From Pseudomonas xantholysinigenes (lineage in GTDB: Bacteria > Pseudomonadota > Gammaproteobacteria > Pseudomonadales > Pseudomonadaceae), in the NCBI RefSeq assembly GCF_014268885.2, contig NZ_CP077095.1:4371001-4435000 (forward strand): 64,000 nt of DNA, given 5' to 3'. Position 1 is the first letter of the stretch, and each line of letters opens with the position of its first letter. Positions 28,147 to 38,023 of the stretch are shown in pieces. The notes beneath the pieces are model-generated. The model searched no databases, was not told the origin of the DNA, and worked only from the letters and a program-made list of their open reading frames with translations. Made by a program: the position numbers and the translations under genes.

Positions 28147-29355
28147 TCAATCCGCTACACGAGGTTTCCTAAGCGTCCACTCGTCAATCATGTCCGCCCA
28201 ATCCTGCAACATCGCACGGCGCTGATCCCGATACTCGGCCTTGTTGTAAACGGCTCGCACACCTTTCTGTTCGTGCGCGAGGCACTTCTCGATCCAGTCG
28301 GAGTTGTAGCCCGCCTCATGCAACAGCGTGCTAGCCGTGCGGCGCAGGTCGTGGGGGCCGAATTTACCTAGCGGCACCCCCTCCTTTTGGGCAAGGCGAT
28401 AGGTGAGCGTCAGTACCTGGTTGATTGTGGCGGCACTCATTGGCAAATCGGAGTCGTAGCGTGACGGCAGGATGTAATCAGAGCCTCCGGCCAAAGTTTT
28501 CAACGCAATGAAGAAATCCAATGCCTGCCGGGACAGAAACACCAAATGAGGGTTTCGGCGCTTCATCCGCTCTTTGGGGATCGTCCATAGCGCCTCGCTG
28601 AAATTGATTTCACTCCACGTAGCATTGGTCAGCTCGCTTTTGCGCACCATCGTCAGCAGCAGGAGTTTGGCTGCGGCACGAACCGACGTCGCTGTTCCGA
28701 TCCGATCCATGTACTGGTACATCAGCGCAATTTCATCAGGCGTCAGCGCCCGATCGCGTGGCTCAAATTTGGCGATGCTGGCAGACCTCACTAGGTCCGC
28801 TGGGTTTTCAACCTTCTGGCCACGCTCAATGGCCCAGCGATAGACCTGTAGCACGATCTCACGGGAGTGGACAGCAGTTGCAGGCGCCCCCCGCTCCACT
28901 ATCGCATCAGTCAGCGCCCGCAGATCCTCATGAGTGATTTCAGCCAGCTTCTGATTGCCAAACTTCGGCTTCAATTCTCGCTCGTAGACTGATCGGCGCA
29001 TGTCGCGTGTCGAATCCGCCATCTGATAGCCGCGCAGCCATTTTTCAGCCCAATCATCAAATGTCTCAGCCCCCTTCGTGCGCGCCTTCGCACGCGCCTT
29101 CTCCTTAGCTGGCGACTTACCTCCGGCGATCATCTTCTTCGCCTCCCCTAGCTTCTCACGCGCCTCCGCCAGGGTGATCCCGCCCAAGCCATAACGACCG
29201 AAGGTGACGGTCTCCTGCCGGCCATTGATGGAGTAGTTGTAGCGAAAGGAGATTGAGCCGGCCGGTGTAACCGCCACGTACAAACCATCGCGGTCAATCA
29301 CCTTGTAGAGCTTGTCTTGCGGTTTGAGGTTTCGAAGCTTGGTATCAGTGAGCAT
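28147..29355 (-). CDS. int: Tyrosine integrase, P4/DUF4102 type
   Basis: A 402-residue phage-type integrase. The N-terminal DUF4102 arm-binding domain (LTDTKLRNLKPQDK, RYGLGGITLAEAREK) is followed by the core-binding and catalytic domain with R in LLLTMVRKSEL, HDLRRTAST (H-x-x-R) and the nucleophile Y in VYNKAEY. The start at 29355 has GGAAG just upstream; two longer in-frame ATGs (29373, 29385) lack one. It lies 304 bases from attR, the usual place. It should cut in the guaA 3' end. Confidence 0.95.
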   Translation of the reverse strand: MLTDTKLRNLKPQDKLYKVIDRDGLYVAVTPAGSISFRYNYSINGRQETVTFGRYGLGGITLAEAREKLGEAKKMIAGGKSPAKEKARAKARTKGAETFDDWAEKWLRGYQMADSTRDMRRSVYERELKPKFGNQKLAEITHEDLRALTDAIVERGAPATAVHSREIVLQVYRWAIERGQKVENPADLVRSASIAKFEPRDRALTPDEIALMYQYMDRIGTATSVRAAAKLLLLTMVRKSELTNATWSEINFSEALWTIPKERMKRRNPHLVFLSRQALDFFIALKTLAGGSDYILPSRYDSDLPMSAATINQVLTLTYRLAQKEGVPLGKFGPHDLRRTASTLLHEAGYNSDWIEKCLAHEQKGVRAVYNKAEYRDQRRAMLQDWADMIDEWTLRKPRVAD

Positions 29356-29378
29356 GGCTTCCACTTTTCCCATGAAAA

Positions 29379-29529
29379 ATACCATGCTCTAAAAAGCGCG
29401 GAAGAATGGGGTTTCCCCCAGTAAAACCGGGCCTGTTGGCTATCTCGATACCATGCCCGTCCTGATAAGACGAGCATGGTATCAAGCCTCATGCATGGCA
29501 TCGGATGCAGTTAGTACCCCGTACCATGC
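29379..29529. repeat. ATACCATGC motif array, candidate integrase arm sites
   Basis: Copies of ATACCATGC or close variants at 29379-29387, 29448-29456, 29474-29482 (inverted; with the previous it forms a perfect 10-bp palindrome GATACCATGC/GCATGGTATC), 29493-29501 (inverted, one change) and 29522-29529. They lie between int and attR, where arm-type sites for integrase or AlpA are expected. The first copy overlaps the region just upstream of the int start, so autoregulation is possible. Confidence 0.65.
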
Positions 29530-29590
29530 CATAAAAAATAGATGCTTGGCGATGCAAAACCCTGCCTGAACTTGCCAGACCCAAAAAGCC

Positions 29591-29614
29591 AAAAGCCCGC
29601 AATTACGCGGGCTT
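29591..29614 (-). terminator. Island-borne terminator behind guaA
   Basis: A stem AAGCCCGC / GCGGGCTT; on the minus strand it is followed by TTTTGGCTTTTT. It lies inside the island, 45 bases from attR, and replaces the original guaA terminator now at 12863. Confidence 0.82.
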
Positions 29615-29658
29615 CAGGGCATTTTTTGCTAGATCGTGCCGGGCAGTGCCGGACGTGG

Positions 29659-29672
29659 GATCATTCCCACTC
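29659..29672. other. attR, guaA 3' end copy of the 14-bp repeat
   Basis: GATCATTCCCACTC. In reverse complement it reads the last codons GAG TGG GAA and the TGA stop of guaA, so insertion leaves the gene intact. Confidence 0.9.
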
Positions 29673-31238
29673 GATAGTGGCCGGCGGCTTGCTCGACACG
29701 TCGTAGGTAACGCGGGAGATGCCGTCGATTTCGTTGATGATACGGCCGCTGACGGTTTCCAGCAGCTCGTACGGCAGGTGTGCCCAACGCGCGGTCATGA
29801 AGTCCACGGTCTCGACCGCACGCAGGGCCACGACCCAAGCGTAGCGACGGCCATCACCGACAACACCGACCGACTTGACCGGCTGGAACACCACGAACGC
29901 CTGGCTGGTCTTGTGGTACCAGTCGGCCTTGCGCAGTTCTTCGATGAAGATGTGGTCGGCGCGACGCAGGATGTCGGCGTACTCCTTCTTCACTTCACCG
30001 AGGATGCGCACGCCCAGGCCCGGGCCCGGGAACGGGTGACGGTAGACCATGTCGTACGGCAGGCCCAGCTCCAGGCCGATCTTGCGCACTTCGTCCTTGA
30101 ACAGTTCACGCAGCGGCTCGACCAGCTTGAGGTTCATTTCCTCCGGCAGGCCACCGACGTTGTGGTGCGACTTGATCACGTGGGCCTTGCCGCTCTTGGC
30201 GCCGGCCGACTCGATCACGTCGGGGTAGATGGTGCCCTGGGCGAGGAACTGGATGTTTTCCAGCTTGCTGGCCTCGGCATCGAACACGTCGATGAAGGTG
30301 CGGCCGATGATCTTGCGCTTCTTCTCTGGGTCGGCTTCGCCGGCCAGGTTGTCGAGGAACTGCTTCTCGGCATCGGCACGGATCACCTTGACGCCCATGT
30401 TCTCCTTGAACATGGCCATCACCTGGTCGCCTTCGTGCAGGCGCAGCAGGCCGTTGTCGACGAACACGCAGGTCAGCTGGTCGCCGATGGCGCGGTGCAG
30501 CAGCGCGGCAACCACCGAGCTGTCGACGCCGCCGGACAGGCCCAGCAGGACGTTGGCCGAACCCACCTGGGCGCGTACCTGGGCGATGGCGTCTTCGACG
30601 ATGTTCGAAGCGGTCCACAGGGCTTCACAGCCACAGATGTCCTGGACGAAGCGCGACAGGATGCGACCACCCTGCTTGGTGTGGGTCACTTCCGGGTGGA
30701 ACTGCACGCCGTAGTAGCCCAGGGCGTCGTCGTACATGCCAGCGATCGGGCAGCTCGGGGTGCTGGCCAGCACGCTGAAGTTGCCCGGCATCTGGGTGAC
30801 CTTGTCGCCGTGGCTCATCCACACGTCCAGGCCCAGTACGCCGTCGTCGTCGACGTGGTCTTCGATGCCGTCGAGCAGGCGGCTCTTGCCGACCACGTCA
30901 ACGCGGGCGTAGCCGAACTCGCGCAGGTCGGAACCTTCGACCTTGCCGCCCATCTGCTCGGCCATGGTCTGCATGCCGTAGCAGATGCCCAGTACCGGGA
31001 CCTTCAGGTCGAACACGGCCTGCGGAGCGCGTGGGCTGTTGGCTTCGTGGACCGACTCGGGGCCACCGGCCAGGATGATGCCGCGCGGGTTGAATTCGCG
31101 GATCGCTTCATCGTCCATGTCGAACGGGTGCAGTTCGCAGTACACGCCGATTTCGCGCACGCGGCGGGCGATCAGCTGGGTGTACTGGGAACCGAAATCG
31201 AGGATCAGGATGCGGTGAGCGTGAATGTCGAGGGCCAT
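29661..31238 (-). CDS. guaA: GMP synthase (glutamine-hydrolysing)
   Basis: A 525-residue enzyme making GMP from XMP, ATP and glutamine. An N-terminal class I amidotransferase domain ([14 protein letters not shown], nucleophile in GICYGMQ) is followed by the PP-loop ATPase ([16 protein letters not shown]) and the dimerisation domain ending ATIEWE. It lies downstream of guaB on the same strand. The 3' end is the island attachment site, and the last residues are unchanged from the family. Confidence 0.98.
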   Translation of the reverse strand: MALDIHAHRILILDFGSQYTQLIARRVREIGVYCELHPFDMDDEAIREFNPRGIILAGGPESVHEANSPRAPQAVFDLKVPVLGICYGMQTMAEQMGGKVEGSDLREFGYARVDVVGKSRLLDGIEDHVDDDGVLGLDVWMSHGDKVTQMPGNFSVLASTPSCPIAGMYDDALGYYGVQFHPEVTHTKQGGRILSRFVQDICGCEALWTASNIVEDAIAQVRAQVGSANVLLGLSGGVDSSVVAALLHRAIGDQLTCVFVDNGLLRLHEGDQVMAMFKENMGVKVIRADAEKQFLDNLAGEADPEKKRKIIGRTFIDVFDAEASKLENIQFLAQGTIYPDVIESAGAKSGKAHVIKSHHNVGGLPEEMNLKLVEPLRELFKDEVRKIGLELGLPYDMVYRHPFPGPGLGVRILGEVKKEYADILRRADHIFIEELRKADWYHKTSQAFVVFQPVKSVGVVGDGRRYAWVVALRAVETVDFMTARWAHLPYELLETVSGRIINEIDGISRVTYDVSSKPPATIEWE

Positions 31239-31258
31239 GACTCAATCTCTGATGCAGT

Positions 31259-31347
31259 TGCAAGCTTCAAGCCGCAAGCTGCAAGTTGATCGGGGAAAAC
31301 GCGGTAGTTGCTGCAGCGCAACTACCGCTTGTAGCTTGTAGCTTGAG
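31259..31347. repeat. Heptad AAGCTTC-type inverted repeat with inner palindrome, guaB-guaA gap
   Basis: Heptads related to CAAGCTG (31260-31286) and the complementary CTTGTAG repeats (31328-31345) flank a near-perfect hairpin GCGGTAGTTGC / GCAACTACCGC. It occupies most of the 112-bp guaB-guaA spacer and may form a large stem in the mRNA. Confidence 0.72.
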
Positions 31348-31350
31348 GCG

Positions 31351-32892
<1,542 letters not shown>

Positions 32893-32985
32893 TCAAGCTT
32901 CAAGTTACAAGCGGCAAGCTACAAGAATCAGCGTCCGAGCAAAGCGCGCATGCTTGAAGCTTGCGGCTTAAAGCTTGCAACTGAC
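32893..32985. repeat. Heptad AAGCTTC-type repeat overlapping a gene end
   Basis: Left arm 32893-32925 (CAAGCTTCAAGTTACAAG type) and right arm 32951-32985 (GCTTGAAGCTTGCGGCTT type). The right arm runs into the 3' end of the zinc-ribbon gene ending at 32968 and supplies its last codons. Confidence 0.7.
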
Positions 32986-33522
32986 TTGCACCACCGCCAC
33001 CGGCTGGTCCAGCCAGTCGGCGAAGCTGTCGAGAAAGGCCTGGGTAAACCCGGCCTCGCCCCAGTTGTTGAAGATGAACCCCAGGTTGGAAAAGGCACAT
33101 GGCTGCAGGTACAAGAAGCCATTGATGTCGTCTTCGAAGCCGCACAGCGGGCAGGTGAAGTTGTCGCTGACCCCGGGCATCCACTCTTCCAGGCTCTCGA
33201 ACAGCGGCTCGCCGACTTCGCGCCGGCATTCCGGGCACCCGGCCTCTTCGAGAAAACCCTCGGTAGGGGTATAGATGCAGCGCTTGAGCATCACCTCAAG
33301 GCCATTGACCTGCTGGCCAAGCGGCAGCTTCTCGGGGTGCAGCGCGACCTTGCGCGCGCCTGCGGCCAGGGCATGGCCCATGCGGTTGCCGGTACGGCCA
33401 CAGGTGGTCAGTGCCTCCTCGACGATCTTCTCGCGTACCAGCCAACGCAGGATGGCGCGGGCACGGGCTTCGTGAACCGGCACGGTGGACAGCTTGGGGA
33501 CGATGATGCTCTGGGTGTTCAT
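32968..33522 (-). CDS. Conserved zinc-ribbon protein of unknown function
   Basis: A 184-residue soluble protein. Four cysteines in CPEC (96-99) and CPLC (124-127) form a plausible zinc ribbon. The N-terminal part is helical (EARARAILRWLVREKIVEEAL). Pseudomonas homologues are often labelled as sugar ABC transporter ATPases, but no Walker motif is present. It is transcribed towards guaB from the opposite side of a heptad repeat. Function unknown. Confidence 0.7.
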   Translation of the reverse strand: MNTQSIIVPKLSTVPVHEARARAILRWLVREKIVEEALTTCGRTGNRMGHALAAGARKVALHPEKLPLGQQVNGLEVMLKRCIYTPTEGFLEEAGCPECRREVGEPLFESLEEWMPGVSDNFTCPLCGFEDDINGFLYLQPCAFSNLGFIFNNWGEAGFTQAFLDSFADWLDQPVAVVQVSCKL

Positions 33523-33572
33523 GCGTGAGACGGGCCTGGGGACTGCGGTAATCGCGTAATTCTACCGCCTGC

Positions 33573-34331
33573 TCAGGCACTCAGGTAGCGACCGATCAAC
33601 GCCAGGCCGCTGGCCAGCACCAGCCAGGTGACCAAGCGAATGAAGGCTTCGCGGGATAGCCTCAGGGTCAGGCAACGGCCAATCCACGAGCCGATGAACA
33701 TCACCGGCAGCAAGCAGGCCGCGAGCAGCAGCAAGCTGCTGTCGGCGTACACCCCGGCAATCAGGAACAACGATAGCCGCACCACAGTGCTGCAACTGAT
33801 CAGTGCAACCTGGGTCGCCCGCGCCTGATCCTTGGCCTCCAGCCGTGCACTCAGATAGATCGCATACAGGAAGCCGCCGCTGCCGAACAAGGCGCCGAAC
33901 AGCCCGCCCAGCGTGCCCATTGGCAGTGCCCACCAGCCCGACAGGTGCGCCGGCCGCACCTTGACCGCCAATCCATAAAGGGCATAGCCGGTGACGAACA
34001 GCCCCATCAGCAACAGCAGCAGGTCGGACTTCAGGTGCAACAGGAACACCACGCCCAAGGTACAGCCGACAAACATGCACGGCAACAGCCGCAACAACTC
34101 GCCGCGCACTACATCCCGGCGCGACGGCAGCAGGTTGCCAAAGGCAGCGACGAAATCCAGCAGCACCAGCAGCGGGATGATCCGAGACAGCGGCATGAAA
34201 TGGATCAATACCGGACCGGCCACCAGCGCGGTGCCAAAGCCGGCAATGCCAAAGACGATGTAGGCCAGTGCAACACCGAGCAGGATGGGCAGCCAGTCGA
34301 GGGCCGAGAACGACAGTTGAGCGAGCATCAT
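33573..34331 (-). CDS. TSUP-family (TauE/SafE) permease
   Basis: A 252-residue integral membrane protein with about seven to eight TM helices (LPILLGVALAYIVFGIAGFG; LRLLPCMFVGCTLGVVFLLH). The N-terminal half carries the GxxxxG-rich TSUP fold. The family exports sulfite, sulfonates or other organic anions. It is divergent from a LysR regulator across a 94-bp gap, so it is likely that regulator's target. Substrate unknown. Confidence 0.85.
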   Translation of the reverse strand: MMLAQLSFSALDWLPILLGVALAYIVFGIAGFGTALVAGPVLIHFMPLSRIIPLLVLLDFVAAFGNLLPSRRDVVRGELLRLLPCMFVGCTLGVVFLLHLKSDLLLLLMGLFVTGYALYGLAVKVRPAHLSGWWALPMGTLGGLFGALFGSGGFLYAIYLSARLEAKDQARATQVALISCSTVVRLSLFLIAGVYADSSLLLLAACLLPVMFIGSWIGRCLTLRLSREAFIRLVTWLVLASGLALIGRYLSA

Positions 34332-34387
34332 GGCGATTCCTGGGAGAACAATCGAAGGTTAGCCAGGCGCGACCCATGCCGACTAAT

Positions 34388-34422
34388 ATGCCTTTTCGCC
34401 ATGAGTCATCTGAAAAAGGCAT
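34388..34422. promoter_or_regulatory. Probable LysR binding site
   Basis: Inverted arms ATGCCTTTT (34388-34396) and AAAAGGCAT (34414-34422), perfect over nine bases, in the gap between TSUP and LysR genes. The right arm overlaps the LysR ribosome site. Confidence 0.65.
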
Positions 34423-34425
34423 GAC

Positions 34426-35304
34426 ATGACTTCGATCCGCCAGTTGCGTTACTTCGTCGAAATTGCCGAGAGCGGCAGCTTCAGCGCGGCGGCTGAACGG
34501 CTGTACATCGCCCAGTCGGCCCTGAGCCGACAGATCAAGGAGCTGGAGCTGCAGCTCGAAACGCCCTTGTTCGAGCGTACCGCGCGCCAGCCCCGATTGA
34601 CTGCCGCCGGGCTGGCCTTCCTTGACCGCGCCCGGCGCCTGCTGGCCGACCTGGACAAGGCCGAGCGCCTGACCCGCGAGGTCGGCCAGGGCCTGCGCGG
34701 CAGCCTGCGGCTGAACCACTCCAGTACCGTGCCCTTGACCGGTCGCCTGCTCGAACACCTCGGCGGCTACCTGACCGCCAATCCCGGCGTATCGCTGGAA
34801 ATCGCCCAGCAATCGTCGGAAGCGCAACTGCAGGACATCGCCGAAGGCCGCCTGGAGATCGGCCTGCTGCGCCTGCCGGTGCTGCGCCAGCATGAGGGCG
34901 TGGAACTGCATGCGCTGTTCGACGAGCCGCTGCTGCTGGCGGTGGCGACCGACCATCCGCTGGGCATGGCGAGCAGCGTTCGACTGGGGCAGTTGCGCGA
35001 AGAGCGCTTCATTTCCATCCCTCATCGCGAACGCGGCGGCTTGAGCTACCTGTCGGCATCGCTGTGCATGAACGAAGGCTTCTTCCCCCGAGCCGCTCAG
35101 GTGGTGTCGCGCAAGACGACACAACTGCAACTGATCCAGGCCGGATTCGGGGTGGCCTTGCTGCCGGCGAGCATGCGTGAGATTGCGCCGCCTGCGGTGC
35201 GTTTCGTACCGCTGGCCGAGGCCTGCCAGAGCACCGTGGCGCTGGCTTGTCGGCGCGATGCCGGGGAGCTGGTGCGGCAGTTTGTGGCGGCGATGAAAAA
35301 CTGA
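34426..35304 (+). CDS. LysR-family transcriptional regulator
   Basis: A 292-residue regulator with an N-terminal winged helix (QLRYFVEIAESGSFSAAAERLYIAQSALSRQIKELE) and a LysR substrate-binding domain (SLRLNHSSTVPL onward). It is divergent from the TSUP permease, which it probably controls. It is close to, but not overlapping, xseA. Confidence 0.93.
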   Translation: MTSIRQLRYFVEIAESGSFSAAAERLYIAQSALSRQIKELELQLETPLFERTARQPRLTAAGLAFLDRARRLLADLDKAERLTREVGQGLRGSLRLNHSSTVPLTGRLLEHLGGYLTANPGVSLEIAQQSSEAQLQDIAEGRLEIGLLRLPVLRQHEGVELHALFDEPLLLAVATDHPLGMASSVRLGQLREERFISIPHRERGGLSYLSASLCMNEGFFPRAAQVVSRKTTQLQLIQAGFGVALLPASMREIAPPAVRFVPLAEACQSTVALACRRDAGELVRQFVAAMKN

Positions 35305-35393
35305 GGTTTCGACGCAAACACCCTGAGCGGCCATGCCGCGACGACCGGGCCAGGAACAGACAACCGGGACCGATGTCCTTTATGATGCCCGCC

Positions 35394-36773
35394 ATGATCA
35401 GAGACCCTTTCGAACGACTCGGCCTGGACCGCGAGGTCCTCACCGTCAGCCAGCTCAACGGCCGCGCCCGTGTGCTGCTCGAGGATGTGTTCCGCAGCGT
35501 CTGGGTGGAAGGCGAAATTTCCAACCTCGCCCGCCCAGCCTCCGGCCACATGTACTTCACCCTCAAGGACAGCGGCGCACAGATCCGCTGCGCGCTGTTC
35601 CGGCAGAATGCCGCGCGGGTACGCCAGGCGCTGCGCGACGGCCTGGCGGTGAAGGTGCGCGGCAAGGTCTCGCTGTTCGAAGGCCGCGGTGACTACCAGT
35701 TGATCCTCGACACCGTCGAGCCGGCCGGCGACGGCGCCCTGCGCCTGGCCTTCGAGGCGCTGAAGGAAAAACTCGGCGCCGAAGGCCTGTTCAGTACCGA
35801 ACGCAAACAGCCCTTGCCCGCGCATCCGCAGCGCATCGGCATCATCACCTCGCCCACCGGCGCGGTGATCCGCGACATCATCAGTGTGTTCCGGCGCCGC
35901 GCGCCGCAGGTCGAGCTGAACCTGATCCCCACCGCCGTGCAAGGTCGCGAAGCCATCGCGCAGATCGTCCGCGCGCTGCAGATGGCCGATCGCCAAGGCT
36001 TCGACGCGCTGATCCTGGCCCGTGGTGGCGGTTCGCTGGAAGACCTCTGGTGCTTCAACGAAGAGGCCGTGGCCCGAGCCGTGGCTGACTGCGTGACGCC
36101 GATCGTCAGCGCCGTCGGCCATGAAACCGATGTGTCGATCAGCGACTTCGTCGCCGATGTGCGCGCCCCCACGCCGTCTGCCGCCGCCGAACTGCTCGCC
36201 CCCGACAGCAGCGGCCTGCAACAGCGCCTTGATGGCCTGCAACGGCGCCTGCTGCTGCGCATGCAGAACCGCCTGGCCCACGACCGCCTGCGCGTGGATG
36301 GCCTAGCCCGACGCCTGCGCCACCCGGGCGAACGCCTGCGCCAGCAGGCCCAGCGCCTGGACGACCTGGACATGCGCCTGCGCCGCGCCTTCACCCTGGC
36401 CATGCGTCAACGCCACGAACGCCTCGGCCGCCTCGACACGCGCCTGGCCGCGCAGCATCCGGGACGCAACCTGAAGCTCCTCAAGCAGCGCCTGGACAGC
36501 CTTGCCAAGCGCCTGCCACGGGCCATGCGCGAGGTGCTCAAGGACCGCCGCCAACGCTTCCAGGCGCAACTGCAGACGCTGCAGGTGGTCAGCCCCCTGG
36601 CCACCCTCGCCCGCGGCTACAGCATCCTCCTGGATGAACGCGGCCAGGCCATCCGCAGCGCCGCGCAGACCCACAACGGCCAACGCCTGACCGCCCGCCT
36701 CAACGAAGGCGAGCTCAAGGTGCGGGTCGAGGACAACCACCAGACCCCGGTCACCCTCTCGCTACTGGACTGA
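35394..36773 (+). CDS. xseA: Exodeoxyribonuclease VII large subunit
   Basis: A 459-residue subunit of ExoVII. The start at 35394 (MIRDPFERLGLDREV) matches the family N-terminus; an upstream ATG at 35373 has a somewhat better ribosome site and adds seven residues. An OB-fold (VEGEISNLARPASGHMYFTLKDSG) is followed by the catalytic domain with IGIITSPTGAVIRDI and RGGGSLEDLWCFNEE, then a long coiled-coil C-terminus. Confidence 0.96.
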   Translation: MIRDPFERLGLDREVLTVSQLNGRARVLLEDVFRSVWVEGEISNLARPASGHMYFTLKDSGAQIRCALFRQNAARVRQALRDGLAVKVRGKVSLFEGRGDYQLILDTVEPAGDGALRLAFEALKEKLGAEGLFSTERKQPLPAHPQRIGIITSPTGAVIRDIISVFRRRAPQVELNLIPTAVQGREAIAQIVRALQMADRQGFDALILARGGGSLEDLWCFNEEAVARAVADCVTPIVSAVGHETDVSISDFVADVRAPTPSAAAELLAPDSSGLQQRLDGLQRRLLLRMQNRLAHDRLRVDGLARRLRHPGERLRQQAQRLDDLDMRLRRAFTLAMRQRHERLGRLDTRLAAQHPGRNLKLLKQRLDSLAKRLPRAMREVLKDRRQRFQAQLQTLQVVSPLATLARGYSILLDERGQAIRSAAQTHNGQRLTARLNEGELKVRVEDNHQTPVTLSLLD

Positions 36774-36776
36774 CAC

Positions 36777-37604
36777 ATGCCCCGCCTGTTCGCGCTCTTG
36801 CTTACCCTCGCCCTGCTGCTGCCGGTCACCGCTGCCCAGGCCAGCTACATCACCCGCACCCTGAACAAACCGGTGCCCGGCGGCGTCGCGGTGGTCGACC
36901 TGGGGCCAGCCGCCAGCGCCCCGTCGGCGCGCTTCGACGGCAAGCCGGTGCTGGTGGTCAATGAGCAGGGCAACTGGCTGGCGATCGTCGGCATCCCGCT
37001 GACGCAAAAGCCCGGCAATGCCGTGCTGACCCAAGGCGGACGCAGCATTGCCTTCAGTGTCGGCAACAAGAAATACCCCGAGCAGCACATCACCTTGAAG
37101 AACAAGCGCCAGGTCAATCCCGAGCCCGATGACCTCAAACGCATCGACCGCGAGCTGGCCGAGCAGGTCAAGGCCTACCGCAGCTTCAGCCCGGCCCTGC
37201 CGAGCAACCTGATCCTCGACAAGCCGGTCAATGGTCCGCTGTCGAGCAAGTTCGGCGTGCGCCGCTTCTTCAACGGCGAGGAACGCAACCCTCACGCCGG
37301 CCTGGACTTCGCCGTGCCGGCCGGCACGCCGATCAAGACCCCGGCCAACGGCAAGGTGATCCTGGTGGGGGATTACTTCTTCAATGGCCGCACGGTGTTC
37401 GTCGACCATGGCCAGGGCTTCATCAGCATGTTCTGCCACATGTCGAAAATCGACGTGAAACCGGGGCAAACGCTGCGCCGGGGCGAGGTGGTGGGCCGCG
37501 TGGGCTCGACCGGCCGGGCCACCGGGCCGCACATGCACTGGAATGTCAGCCTCAACGATGCGCGGGTCGACCCGGCGATCTTCATCGGCGCGTTCCAGCC
37601 CTGA
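36777..37604 (+). CDS. M23-family peptidase, LytM type
   Basis: A 275-residue exported protein. The signal peptide is LFALLLTLALLLPVTAAQA. The C-terminal LytM domain has zinc ligands in NPHAGLDF (H-x3-D) and in HMHWNV (HxH), so it looks catalytically complete. It should cut cell-wall peptide cross-links. It starts four bases after xseA and is probably co-transcribed. Exact role unknown. Confidence 0.9.
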   Translation: MPRLFALLLTLALLLPVTAAQASYITRTLNKPVPGGVAVVDLGPAASAPSARFDGKPVLVVNEQGNWLAIVGIPLTQKPGNAVLTQGGRSIAFSVGNKKYPEQHITLKNKRQVNPEPDDLKRIDRELAEQVKAYRSFSPALPSNLILDKPVNGPLSSKFGVRRFFNGEERNPHAGLDFAVPAGTPIKTPANGKVILVGDYFFNGRTVFVDHGQGFISMFCHMSKIDVKPGQTLRRGEVVGRVGSTGRATGPHMHWNVSLNDARVDPAIFIGAFQP

Positions 37605-37620
37605 GTCCTGTGCCATCTGA

Positions 37621-37702
37621 GCCGGCCTCTTCGCGGGTAAACCCGCTCCCACAGGTACGGCGCAATTCCTGTGGGAGCGGGTTTACCCGCGAAGAGGCCG
37701 GC
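37621..37702. repeat. REP-type inverted pair
   Basis: Two inverted units (GCCGGCCTCTTCGCGGGTAA and its complement) 15 bases apart, after the M23 gene. Confidence 0.9.
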
Positions 37703-37874
37703 ACCGCCAACATCAATCCCTTTTAGTTGCGCCTTCGAAAAATACTGCGCAAAAACAAATAATCACGCCGTAAATATCGGCAATAAAATCTCGCCTAAAA
37801 GCATTTTTTGAGCATTTATCTCAATTTCCCCGCAGTGCTTGCCATCCCCCAACCCACTGGTTAGGGTTGAGCCT

Positions 37875-37946
37875 ATGAACATCTTCAGCACCCTGCTCCG
37901 ACAACATCGCAGCCTTTGCCTGGTCAGCGCCCGACTACCAGGCTGA
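37875..37946 (+). CDS. Putative leader peptide of leuA
   Basis: A 23-codon frame ([23 protein letters not shown]; written here only in part in other fields) upstream of leuA. Five of 23 codons are leucine and several are arginine. A T-rich stretch (37961-37976) follows. Such a frame could attenuate leuA in response to charged tRNA-Leu. Between 37605 and 38023 the only other elements are the REP pair and A+T-rich promoter-like DNA (37730-37830). Confidence 0.5.
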   Translation: MNIFSTLLRQHRSLCLVSARLPG

Positions 37947-38023
37947 ATCGCGTCGCCTCGCCTTTTTTCTCTTGTTTTCGCTTGGCAGGCCCGATCACGG
38001 CCGCACATAAAAGGATTGCTTCC

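Larger units (their letters stand above)
12925..29672. mobile_element. Integrative mobilizable island in guaA
   Basis: A 16.7-kb insertion bounded by the 14-bp direct repeat GATCATTCCCACTC. The right copy is the real 3' end of guaA (it contains its last codons and stop in reverse), and a tyrosine integrase lies next to it. Contents from left: SIR2-HerA, an operon with restriction-modification genes, a serine recombinase, traJ/oriT, a TraC-like gene, trbJ-trbK-trbL, repC-repA-alpA, int. Base composition is visibly more A+T-rich than the flanks, especially at 21.4-23.4 kb and 27.8-28.1 kb. There is no relaxase or complete type IV secretion set, so transfer should need a helper. Confidence 0.92.

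Noticed and set aside
29386..29660. tRNA gene as the integration target
   Set aside because: No cloverleaf could be drawn near attR; the repeat is the guaA 3' end.
29646..31289. A 547-codon plus-strand frame opposite guaA
   Set aside because: Antisense shadow of guaA with biased composition and no recognisable domain.
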